From an uncultured Slackia sp. (GTDB taxonomy: Bacteria > Actinomycetota > Coriobacteriia > Coriobacteriales > Eggerthellaceae), in NCBI GenBank assembly GCA_934646845.1, contig CAKUEV010000086.1, forward strand, positions 1 through 7,619: a stretch of DNA of 7,619 bases, read 5' to 3'. Below, piece after piece: positions 1 through 5,456 of the stretch (the stretch's first letter is position 1; each line of letters starts with the position of its first letter). The notes beneath the pieces are model-generated. The model made no database searches and was not told the origin of the DNA. It worked only from the letters and a program-made list of their open reading frames with translations. The position numbers were made by a program, and so were the translations under genes.

Positions 1-1
1 C

Positions 2-826
2 GTGTGCGAGAAGCTCGTTCCCATCATGGCCATCTTCTACGTGGTGTGCTGCATCATCATCATTGGCCTGAACGGCCAATTCCTCGGTGAAGCGATTCGC
101 CAGATCATCGTCGGCGCCTTCACCCCGGCAGGCGCCGCCGGCGGCGCGGTTGGCTCCACGGTCACGCTCGCTTTGCAGTTCGGCTTCAAGCGCGGCATCT
201 TCTCCAACGAGTCGGGCATGGGCTCGGCCCCGCTGGTCGCGTCTTCCGCCACCACGAAGAACCCGGCCCGCCAGGCGCTCGTCTCCATGACCGGCACCTT
301 CTGGGATACCGTCGTTGTCTGCTTGCTCACGGGCCTCATGCTCATGACCACGCTGCTCGCCAACCCTGAGCTTTCCACCGCTATTGCCGACGGCACCATC
401 TCGTCGGGCGCGGGCCTTGCCACCGCCGCCTTCGAGAAGATTCCCGTGTTCGGTCCGTTGGTGCTGCTCGTCGGCCTGCTGACCTTCACCTACTCCACCA
501 TCCTCGGTTGGAGCCAGTACGGCAACCGCGCCATCAGCTACCTGCTCGGCAAGAAGGCCGTGCTGCCGTACTACATCGTGTTTTTGCTGTTCGTGTTCTG
601 GGGCTGCATGATGGTCGGCGACGCGACCGGCAGCGCAGCGGTTTCGAACCTGAGCTCGGTGGTGTGGAACTTCGCCGACGTGATGAACGCGCTCATGGCG
701 ATCCCGAACTGCATCGCGGTGCTCGGCCTTTCCGCCATCATCGCCCGAGAGACCAAGCACTACGTCTACGAAGGCAACCTCGACGAGGTTGACGACACCG
801 AGATTCCGCAATACGACGAGAAGTAA
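2..826 (+). CDS. Sodium:alanine/glycine symporter, AGCS family (3' part)
   Basis: This is the C-terminal 274 residues of an integral membrane transporter that imports alanine or glycine with Na+. The frame is open at the left edge, so the start lies outside the window and the GTG at base 2 is not a real start. The AGCS hallmark FKRGIFSNESGMGSAP is at residues 62-77 of the fragment, followed by the usual ATTKNPARQALVSM stretch and a FWDT segment. Several hydrophobic helices follow (roughly 93-120, 148-168, 188-206 and 225-248), and the tail is acidic and cytoplasmic-looking. AGCS members such as Alteromonas DagA take D-alanine as well as glycine, and the D-amino acid aminotransferase gene downstream makes D-alanine a plausible substrate. 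The family call is firm; the substrate is inferred. A strong terminator follows the stop codon by about 60 bases. Confidence 0.93.
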   Translation: MCEKLVPIMAIFYVVCCIIIIGLNGQFLGEAIRQIIVGAFTPAGAAGGAVGSTVTLALQFGFKRGIFSNESGMGSAPLVASSATTKNPARQALVSMTGTFWDTVVVCLLTGLMLMTTLLANPELSTAIADGTISSGAGLATAAFEKIPVFGPLVLLVGLLTFTYSTILGWSQYGNRAISYLLGKKAVLPYYIVFLLFVFWGCMMVGDATGSAAVSNLSSVVWNFADVMNALMAIPNCIAVLGLSAIIARETKHYVYEGNLDEVDDTEIPQYDEK

Positions 827-851
827 TTTGTCGGCGGTATCTCCCCGCAAC

Positions 852-881
852 AGAGCCGGTTGCAAGACGGCGACCGGCTCT
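852..881 (+). promoter_or_regulatory. Intercistronic hairpin upstream of terminator
   Basis: AGAGCCGGT (852-860) is perfectly complementary to ACCGGCTCT (873-881), giving a 9-bp stem that can be extended inward by one wobble and one G-C pair. No T run follows it directly. It sits just 5' of the intrinsic terminator at 885-914. It could stabilise the 3' end of the symporter mRNA or be part of an attenuator controlling read-through into the aminotransferase gene. Confidence 0.55.
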
Positions 882-884
882 CTG

Positions 885-914
885 GGAGGGGGTGCGCATG
901 CTCCCTCCTTTTTT
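885..914 (+). terminator. Rho-independent terminator after the AGCS symporter
   Basis: GGAGGGGG (885-892) pairs with CTCCCTCC (901-908) over 8 bp with one G-T wobble, and the inner TG/TG positions can add two more wobbles. Six T residues (909-914) follow immediately. This is a textbook intrinsic terminator on the + strand. Only 41 bases separate the last T from the aminotransferase ATG at 956, so the downstream gene either has a promoter overlapping the terminator or depends partly on read-through. Confidence 0.85.
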
Positions 915-955
915 GTTCCCATATTGCGAAATTATTCGAAAGGAAATGCCCGATT

Positions 956-1804
956 ATGGAAAACCTCGGCTACTACAACGGCGCATTCGGCCCAATCGAG
1001 GAAATGACCATCCCCATGAACGACCGCGTATGCTGGTTCGGCGACGGCGTTTACGATGCGGGCCCCGCGCGCAACTACCATATTTTCGCGCTCGACGACC
1101 ACCTCGATCGCTTCTACAACAGCGCGCGACTCGCGGGCATCGAGATTCCCATGCCGCGCGAGGAGCTTGCCGATTTGCTTTGTGGCCTGGTGAAAAAGGT
1201 CGAGGCGCCCGAGCACTTCGTCTATTACCAGTGCACGCGTGGAACTGCGCCCCGCAAGCACGATTACGTGGAGGGGCCGGGCAATTTATGGGTCACCATT
1301 ACGCCGCAAACCATGCCCGACGGCACGAAGCGCATCAAGCTGCGCAGCGAGCCTGACACGCGTTTCTATCACTGCAACATCAAAACGCTGAATCTGCTTC
1401 CCGCTGTGATGAGTTCGCAGGCGGCCAAGCGCGAAGGCGTGTTCGAGACGGTGTATTACCGCCGCGATATGGGCAATCGCGTGACGGAATGCGCGCATAG
1501 CAACGTGTCGATGATTCTGGGCGATGAGCTGTGGACCGCGCCGCTCGACGAGCTCATTTTGCCGGGCATCGCGCGCAAGCATCTTATCGCGGCGGCCAAG
1601 CGCCTCGGCATTGGCGTGCACGAGGAGGCGTTCGATTTGGACACGTTGCGCGGCGCGCAGGAGATGATTGTGACGAGCTCGTCGAATTTGTGCCTGTTCG
1701 CGGAGGAATTCGAGGGCAAGCCTTTCGGCGGCGGCTCGCCTGAAGTGGCTGAAGCGTTGCGTGCCGAAGTGAATCGCGAATTCACCGAGGCCACGGCGGT
1801 TTAG
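956..1804 (+). CDS. D-amino acid aminotransferase-like class IV aminotransferase
   Basis: This 282-residue PLP enzyme probably interconverts D-alanine plus 2-oxoglutarate with pyruvate plus D-glutamate in the cytoplasm. It aligns by eye along its length with Bacillus D-AAT: DRVCWFGDGVYD (23-34), YQCTRGTAPRKH (91-102), the PLP-lysine segment CNIKTLNLL (140-148, Lys143), VTECAHSNVS (177-186, Glu178) and VTSSSN (239-244). The R-x-H motif (Arg100, His102) matches the D-AAT residues that hold the substrate carboxylate and separates it from branched-chain aminotransferases. Its length fits the family (about 280). I chose the ATG at 956, with AAAGGA at 939-944; an upstream in-frame TTG at 860 would run through the terminator. 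It lies between a symporter that may carry D-alanine and a D-glutamate cyclase-like gene. An aminodeoxychorismate lyase or R-selective amine transaminase role is possible but less likely given the R-x-H motif. Confidence 0.9.
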   Translation: MENLGYYNGAFGPIEEMTIPMNDRVCWFGDGVYDAGPARNYHIFALDDHLDRFYNSARLAGIEIPMPREELADLLCGLVKKVEAPEHFVYYQCTRGTAPRKHDYVEGPGNLWVTITPQTMPDGTKRIKLRSEPDTRFYHCNIKTLNLLPAVMSSQAAKREGVFETVYYRRDMGNRVTECAHSNVSMILGDELWTAPLDELILPGIARKHLIAAAKRLGIGVHEEAFDLDTLRGAQEMIVTSSSNLCLFAEEFEGKPFGGGSPEVAEALRAEVNREFTEATAV

Positions 1805-2006
1805 GAAGACGCCGGCCCGCGAGGGCGCATGGCGCCTGCGATGCGCCGGTGTTGGCTGGCTTTGGTGGCGTTCGCGTCGCATTGTTTCGTCTGCGTTGAG
1901 GCTAACGCGATTGATGCGCGTTCGCGCGGTGAGTGATGGCATTAAAGCCGCTTTCGCAGGTCGTGCGGCTGGCGGCGAGTTTTTGGGTTCTTTGTAGGTT
2001 GGGCTT
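1805..2006 (+). other. Intergenic spacer with two short hairpins
   Basis: This 202-base gap has no supportable ORF. GGCGCAT (1824-1830) pairs with ATGCGCC (1841-1847) just after the aminotransferase stop. AGCCGC (1946-1951) pairs with GCGGCT (1965-1970), with TTTTT at 1980-1984, nine bases after the stem. Neither is a canonical intrinsic terminator. I see no convincing -35/-10 pair, so it is unclear whether the next gene is co-transcribed. Confidence 0.35.
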
Positions 2007-2825
2007 ATGCAAACGATTGAAGATATCATTCTGCAGCATTCGGCGCGCGGCATGACGCGTCTTGTGCCGGAACTGCCGTGCGACTACTGCGTTGCGGCGG
2101 CGCGCGAAATCGTGTCGTGGCCGCGCGGCACGGTGGCGCTGCTCACGGGCTTCGATGTGGGCGGCTCTCCCGAGACCGATGGCCCCACGGGCACGTATGT
2201 GGTGGCGAAAGCGCTCGTTGAACTGGGCTTTTCGCCAATCGTGGTCTCGGAGCATTCCACGTGCGCATATTTTTCTGAGTTTGGCGTGAAAACGTGCGAG
2301 GTGTCGCCGGGTTGCGATGCGGCGTTCATGGGAATGCTGCTCGATACGCTGGCGCCTGTGGGCATCGTGTCGATTGAGCGGTGCGGGCGCAACTCGCGCG
2401 GGCGGTACTGCAACATGCGCGGCATCGATATTACGCCGCGCACTTCGCCGGTCGACGAGCTCGTGATTCAGGCGGCCGTGCGCGGAATTCCCACGGTGGG
2501 CGTGGGCGATGGCGGAAACGAAATCGGCATGGGCAATGTCGCCGGCGCCATCGAGCAGCGTTTGACGCTCGAGCCGTGCGCGGTTCGCGTGAATTGCCTG
2601 GTCATTGCGACGGTTTCGAATTGGGGCGCCTATGGAATCGTGCGCGCTATGGATAAATGCACGGGCCGGGCGCTTCTGCCCGGCTTCAAACACATGGACG
2701 ACTTCTATCGCTTCATCGTCGAGCGCGGCAGCGTCGATGGAACCACGGGGCGCCGCGAGCTTTCCGTTGACGGCTTCGGCCTGGATGTCGAACGAAAAAT
2801 CGTCGAAGCGCTTCTGTGCGCTTAG
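2007..2825 (+). CDS. D-glutamate cyclase-like protein (DUF4392 family)
   Basis: This 272-residue soluble protein matches the C-terminal catalytic domain of D-glutamate cyclase (DGLUCY in animals), which converts D-glutamate to 5-oxo-D-proline and water. Family landmarks in order are TGFDVGGSPETDGPTG (47-62), SIERCGR (122-128), the glycine-rich GVGDGGNEIGMGN (165-177), SNWGAYGI (204-211) and VDGFGLD (254-260). The same blocks (ETDGPxG, IERAGR, GVGDGGNELGMG, SNWGGY, EVDGLP) occur in the human enzyme. The N-terminal DUF1445-type domain of the animal protein is absent, as in many bacterial stand-alone members. The ATG at 2007 is preceded by a modest Shine-Dalgarno, AGGTTGGG at 1996-2003. A D-AAT-like gene immediately upstream, whose product would be D-glutamate, supports the call. 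The bacterial stand-alone activity itself is inferred from homology. Confidence 0.88.
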   Translation: MQTIEDIILQHSARGMTRLVPELPCDYCVAAAREIVSWPRGTVALLTGFDVGGSPETDGPTGTYVVAKALVELGFSPIVVSEHSTCAYFSEFGVKTCEVSPGCDAAFMGMLLDTLAPVGIVSIERCGRNSRGRYCNMRGIDITPRTSPVDELVIQAAVRGIPTVGVGDGGNEIGMGNVAGAIEQRLTLEPCAVRVNCLVIATVSNWGAYGIVRAMDKCTGRALLPGFKHMDDFYRFIVERGSVDGTTGRRELSVDGFGLDVERKIVEALLCA

Positions 2826-2872
2826 GAAACATCGACCTCGAGTTTCGTTATACGGCAGACTCCATGGGAATA

Positions 2873-3081
2873 CGGCTTTCTGGCAGGAAACGCGTCCCGA
2901 GGGTCGAATAATCTGCCAAATGCGGTTTTCGCGCTTCGTTGACTCATCTTCTGCATTCCGAGAGATTCTGTGACCTGGGGTTTTGCCGATGCATGCCAGG
3001 GATTTTGCCGACGCACGCCCATGCGAGATGTCTTTTGGCAGGATACGCGACCCTCGGGACGCGTATCCTGCCAGAAAGCCG
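2873..3081. repeat. Inverted-repeat element with two 48-base arms
   Basis: The left arm (2873-2920) and right arm (3034-3081) are inverted copies matching at 43 of 48 positions by hand alignment. Both outer ends read CGGCTTTCTGGCAGGA going inwards and both inner ends read CTGCCAAA. The right arm is also a palindrome on its own: TGGCAGGATACGCG (3036-3049) pairs perfectly with 3060-3073, and CCC/GGG pairs inside. The arms enclose about 113 bases without a gene. The structure resembles a MITE or a REP/BIME-type extragenic palindrome lying between convergent genes. I saw no target-site duplication and no transposase. It might also serve as a bidirectional transcription barrier, although no T tract follows either arm. 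Confidence 0.75.
2981..3019 (+). repeat. Tandem duplication, 22-base period
   Basis: TTTTGCCGATGCATGCC (2981-2997) recurs as TTTTGCCGACGCACGCC (3003-3019) with 15 of 17 bases identical, and both copies are preceded by GGG plus one base. It lies inside the inverted-repeat element, between its arms. It could be a paired protein-binding site or a slippage product of the element. Confidence 0.6.
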
Positions 3082-3092
3082 CTGAAAGCTCA

Positions 3093-3124
3093 ATCTGGCG
3101 ACCCTTGCGCCGCGTTTTCTGCCA
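3093..3124 (-). repeat. Degraded third copy of the inverted-repeat arm
   Basis: Read on the - strand from 3124, TGGCAGAAAACGCG followed by AAGGGTCG matches the arm sequence TGGCAGGAAACGCGTCCCGAGGGTCG at 22 of 26 positions. Its orientation is that of the right arm (3034-3081), which it follows by 12 bases. The rest of the arm has diverged. It shows that the unit is a repeat family and not a single terminator. Confidence 0.5.
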
Positions 3125-3142
3125 TCAACCTGTTCGAGTTTT

Positions 3143-3173
3143 CGGGCAATCGCTCCTTCGCGCGATTGGCCCG
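3143..3173 (-). terminator. Hairpin downstream of the SSS gene (weak terminator)
   Basis: CAATCGC (3147-3153) pairs with GCGATTG (3162-3168), and CGGG (3143-3146) with CCCG (3170-3173), leaving a single bulged G at 3169. That gives 11 bp with an 8-base loop. On the - strand it begins 17 bases past the symporter stop codon. It is followed by AAAACTCG and not by T residues, so it is not a canonical intrinsic terminator. It may mark a Rho-dependent end or protect the 3' end of the mRNA. Confidence 0.35.
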
Positions 3174-3190
3174 ATTTCCTTTGCGGCAGC

Positions 3191-4765
3191 CTACACCAAA
3201 GGCTCCATCTCTTCCAGGCCTTCTGCGCGCGCCTCGGCCTCAATCTCGCGGTCAGTTGCGCTCTTGCGGCTCGGCAGCGCGATGTCCATGTCGAAATCGA
3301 CCGGCTTGGTCACGAGGCTCACGAGCGGCACAATCGCAAGCGAGAGCAGCATGGCGAGCGCGCCACAGTTGATGGGGCTCACGATAAGCGCGTGGCCGAA
3401 GAAGCCCGCGATCATGTTTCCGCTGGTCAAGCCTACGCCAACGATGAAGCTCGTCCATACGGCCGCCTTCGAGATGCGCTTGGAGTAGAGGCCCCACAGG
3501 AAGGGGCCAAGGAAGGCGCCGGCCAGCGCGCCCCAGCTGATGGACATGAGCTGCGCGATGAACGTGATCGACGAGTTGTACTGCACGAGCGCGATAATCG
3601 CGGAAATGGCCACGAACGCCACGAGCAGGCCGCGCATCCATAGAAGCTGGCGCTTCTCGTCCATGTTCTTCACCACGTTGTCTTTCAGCAAGTCGAGCGT
3701 GAGCGTGCTCGATGAGGTGAGCACAAGCGAGCTTAAGGTCGACATCGAGGCCGAAAGCACGAGCACGATCACGAGGCCGACGAGCAAATCGGGCAGGGTG
3801 GAAAGCATGGTGGGGATGATGGAGTCGTAGATGGGCGTGCCTGCGGCCGACATCTCGATTTGGCCCGAGTACAGGCGCCCGAAGCCGCCGAGGAAGTAGC
3901 TGCCGCCGGCGACGATCATCGCGAAAATCGTGGAGATGATGGCGCCCTGTTTAATGGCGGGGCCGCTTTTGATGGCGTAGAACTTCTGCACCATTTGCGG
4001 AAGGCCCCACGTGCCGAGACTCGTGAGAACCACAACGCCGAGCAGGTTGAACAAATCGGGTCCGAACATGCTCACGAACGCGCCTTGCAAATCGGGGTTC
4101 GTTTCGGCTTGCACGTGCGACAGGTCGATGACCGCCTGTGAGAAGCCGCCATTGCCGGCGAGCACGGCACAAATTACGGCGGTGATGCCGAACAGCATCA
4201 CGATGCCTTGCAGGAAGTCGTTCACCACGGTGGCCATGTAGCCGCCGAGCACCACGTAAATGCAGGTGATAAGCGCCATGCCAATGACGCATGCCTCGTA
4301 CGGCAGGCCGAATGCCATGCCGAACAGGCGCGACAGGCCGTTGTAGACGCTCGCGGTGTAGGGGATGAGGAACACGAAGATGATGGCCGCGGCGGCGATG
4401 CGCAGCGCGCGGCTGTGGTAGCGCTTGCCGAAGAACTCGGGCATGGTGGCGGCACTCAGGCGCTGCGTCATTTCGCGCGTGCGGGGGCCGAGCACCCACC
4501 AGGCGAGCAGGCTGCCCAAAATGGCGTTGCCGATGCCCACCCACGTGGCCGACAAGCCGTATTTCCAGCCGAATTGGCCGGCGTAGCCGACGAAGATGAC
4601 GGCCGAGAAGTACGATGTGCCGAACGCGAACGCGGAAAGCCAAGGGCCTACGTTGCGGCCGCCCAGAATGAAGCCGGTCACGCTGCCGGCGTGTTTTTGG
4701 CACAGGATGCCGATGATGATGGCGATTGCCGCAAAGGCGAGCACCATGGTGATTTTTGCGATCAT
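3191..4765 (-). CDS. Sodium:solute symporter (SSS family)
   Basis: This 524-residue integral membrane transporter has the length and about 13 hydrophobic segments usual for the PutP/PanF-type SSS family, which couples Na+ entry to solute uptake. Landmarks are FILGGRNVGPWLSAFAFGTSYFSA-like residues at 32-55, the SSS signature region GGYMATVVNDFLQGIVMLFG (174-193), GTWGLPQMVQKFYAIK (251-266) and SASMSTLSSLVLTSSS (338-353). In the last, Ser342-Thr343 align with the Na+-site Ser/Thr of PutP. The tail (487-524) is charged and cytoplasmic-looking. I chose the ATG at 4765, preceded by GGGAA, because the helix begins right after it; the in-frame start at 4822 would add 19 polar residues and fall inside a leader stem-loop. 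The gene converges on the D-glutamate cyclase-like gene. The substrate cannot be read from sequence: proline, pantothenate, a monocarboxylate, 5-oxoproline or an aromatic amino acid are all open. Confidence 0.92.
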   Translation of the reverse strand: MIAKITMVLAFAAIAIIIGILCQKHAGSVTGFILGGRNVGPWLSAFAFGTSYFSAVIFVGYAGQFGWKYGLSATWVGIGNAILGSLLAWWVLGPRTREMTQRLSAATMPEFFGKRYHSRALRIAAAAIIFVFLIPYTASVYNGLSRLFGMAFGLPYEACVIGMALITCIYVVLGGYMATVVNDFLQGIVMLFGITAVICAVLAGNGGFSQAVIDLSHVQAETNPDLQGAFVSMFGPDLFNLLGVVVLTSLGTWGLPQMVQKFYAIKSGPAIKQGAIISTIFAMIVAGGSYFLGGFGRLYSGQIEMSAAGTPIYDSIIPTMLSTLPDLLVGLVIVLVLSASMSTLSSLVLTSSSTLTLDLLKDNVVKNMDEKRQLLWMRGLLVAFVAISAIIALVQYNSSITFIAQLMSISWGALAGAFLGPFLWGLYSKRISKAAVWTSFIVGVGLTSGNMIAGFFGHALIVSPINCGALAMLLSLAIVPLVSLVTKPVDFDMDIALPSRKSATDREIEAEARAEGLEEMEPLV

Positions 4766-4806
4766 TGGAATTCCCAATCGGTCTTGCGCGTTTGGGCGCG
4801 AACCGA

Positions 4807-4853
4807 TTTCTCGACGGGGCACCCGTTTGCCCTATTCGCCCCTTGTTGAGAAA
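4807..4853 (-). promoter_or_regulatory. Nested inverted repeat in the SSS leader
   Basis: On the + strand TTTCTCGAC (4807-4815) is inverted as GTTGAGAAA (4845-4853) with one mismatch, and inside it GGGGC (4816-4820) pairs with GCCCC (4838-4842). A competing stem pairs GGGCA (4817-4821) with TGCCC (4828-4832). The two inner pairings cannot form together. The structure lies 41 bases 5' of the transporter start, where it could be a protein operator or an RNA switch affecting expression. No T run follows on the - strand, so simple transcription attenuation is not supported. Confidence 0.5.
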
Positions 4854-4958
4854 CCGGACCATGCCCAAATGCGCGAAATTACGCGGACATGGAGGCGCAC
4901 ACGACGGCTGCGGCTGCGTGCGACGCTGATGCGCGACGCGACGAGCGGCCCTCGTGCG

Positions 4959-5063
4959 CTAGAGGTATCGATAGGAATAGAGATACTCGGGGTAGCGGCC
5001 CGTGTGGGCATAGCAGAAGAAGCCGGCGGCGGCTGCGCAGGTATGTGCGGCGGCGTTGCTCAC
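4959..5063 (-). CDS. 34-codon Tyr-rich leader peptide or small protein
   Basis: A GTG at 5063-5061 is preceded by GGAAGGAG (5076-5069) with five bases between, the best ribosome binding site in the window. The ORF encodes 34 residues and ends in TAG at 4961-4959. The N-terminal half is Ala-rich (MSNAAAHTCAAAAGFFC); the C-terminal half has six Tyr (18, 24, 27, 29, 31, 33) and ends RYPEYLYSYRYL, with Tyr at every second position from 27 to 33. It lies about 150 bases downstream of a strong promoter and 193 bases upstream of the SSS start, on the same strand. This is the layout of a regulatory leader peptide, possibly one that senses tyrosine or charged tRNA-Tyr, or of a ribosome-arresting peptide. 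A free small protein or a chance ORF is also possible. I do not recognise the peptide. Confidence 0.5.
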   Translation of the reverse strand: MSNAAAHTCAAAAGFFCYAHTGRYPEYLYSYRYL

Positions 5064-5121
5064 GCGTGCTCCTTCCAAAATCGGCCCGGGGATGCGGGCG
5101 AGGCATGCGACCTTCGTTCGG

Positions 5122-5175
5122 CGCGCTGTAGGCGTTCGTATCGCTGCGGGCGTTTGCGTCGCCGTTGGCGTTCGC
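5122..5175 (-). repeat. Degenerate 18-base tandem repeat, three units
   Basis: On the - strand three 18-base units follow one another: GCGAACGCCAACGGCGAC (5175-5158), GCAAACGCCCGCAGCGAT (5157-5140) and ACGAACGCCTACAGCGCG (5139-5122). The shared core is (G/A)C(G/A)AACGCC in each. They lie between the promoter at 5215-5242 and the small ORF, so they would be in the 5' leader RNA. Binding sites or a remnant of a coding repeat are possible explanations. Confidence 0.4.
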
Positions 5176-5214
5176 GTGTCGTGCGCGGTTTCCGAGTGGT
5201 CGCGGAATGCGTTC

Positions 5215-5242
5215 AGTATAGCGGCGAAATCGCACACGTCAA
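5215..5242 (-). promoter_or_regulatory. Sigma70-type promoter for the leader ORF/SSS transcript
   Basis: Read on the - strand, TTGACG (5242-5237) and TATACT (5220-5215) each match the housekeeping consensus at five of six positions, with a 16-base spacer. Transcription would start near 5208 and run left through the 34-codon ORF into the SSS gene, giving a leader of about 440 bases. No other convincing promoter was seen between here and the transporter start. Confidence 0.65.
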
Positions 5243-5390
5243 CACTCTAATGCGCTAAAGTGAAGAAAAAGAGCCGCCAGGTACTGCGGATGCCTCTTGC
5301 GCCACCGTTGCGTAACCGAAAGCCTTCGTCGCACTCCTGGTCGCCTCTGCAAACGCTCGCCGCGTTGTTCTTCCTTTTCTCATCGAAGGG

Positions 5391-5428
5391 GAAAAGAGAG
5401 ACGCCGCCAGGAAAAATCTAGCGGCGTC
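5391..5428 (-). terminator. Intrinsic terminator after the LuxR-type gene
   Basis: GCGGCGTC (5421-5428) and GACGCCGC (5400-5407) form a perfect 8-bp stem with a 13-base loop. On the - strand the stem is followed by TCTCTTTTC. It starts 28 bases beyond the regulator's stop codon. Another 6-bp hairpin, AGCCTG/CAGGCT at 5434-5451, lies between; on the + strand that one is followed by TTCTTTT and could stop antisense transcripts. Confidence 0.65.
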
Positions 5429-5456
5429 GATGGAGCCTGGGGTGGCAGGCTTTCTT

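Larger units (their letters stand above)
4766..5456. other. 691-base gap between SSS gene and LuxR-type gene: overview
   Basis: Apart from the 34-codon ORF, no reading frame here looks like a protein; the longer frames on both strands are Arg-, Pro- or His-rich shadows without ribosome binding sites. The gap holds, right to left, the LuxR terminator (5391-5428), a stretch at 5243-5390 in which I see nothing certain, the promoter, the tandem repeats, the small ORF, and the leader stem-loops. In the unexplained part, - strand CCGC (5288-5285) and GCGG (5276-5273) could form a 4-bp stem followed by CTCTTTTTC, too weak to call a terminator. Confidence 0.5.

Noticed and set aside
860..955. 32-codon N-terminal extension of the aminotransferase from a TTG at 860
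   Set aside because: It would begin within one hairpin and run through the terminator; D-AAT homology begins just after the ATG at 956, which has AAAGGA upstream.
1286..2053. 255-residue - strand frame opposite the aminotransferase
   Set aside because: Arg/His/Ala-rich antisense shadow of a well-supported gene.
3036..3073. Canonical bidirectional intrinsic terminator at the 14-bp palindrome
   Set aside because: No T tract follows on either strand, and the sequence is part of a larger repeated unit.
2873..3124. CRISPR array
   Set aside because: The units are inverted relative to one another, differ in spacing and are not regularly interspaced direct repeats.
4766..4822. 19-residue N-terminal extension of the SSS protein
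   Set aside because: The added residues are polar and unlike the family, and the start lies inside the leader stem-loop.
4959..5237. 92-residue frame on the - strand that contains the small ORF
   Set aside because: Its start lies within the -35/-10 promoter, it lacks a ribosome binding site, and its first half is Thr/Pro/Arg-rich low-complexity sequence; only the last 34 codons have a good start.
4596..5258. 220-residue + strand frame
   Set aside because: It is antisense to the SSS start and to the leader, Arg/Cys-rich and has no family features.
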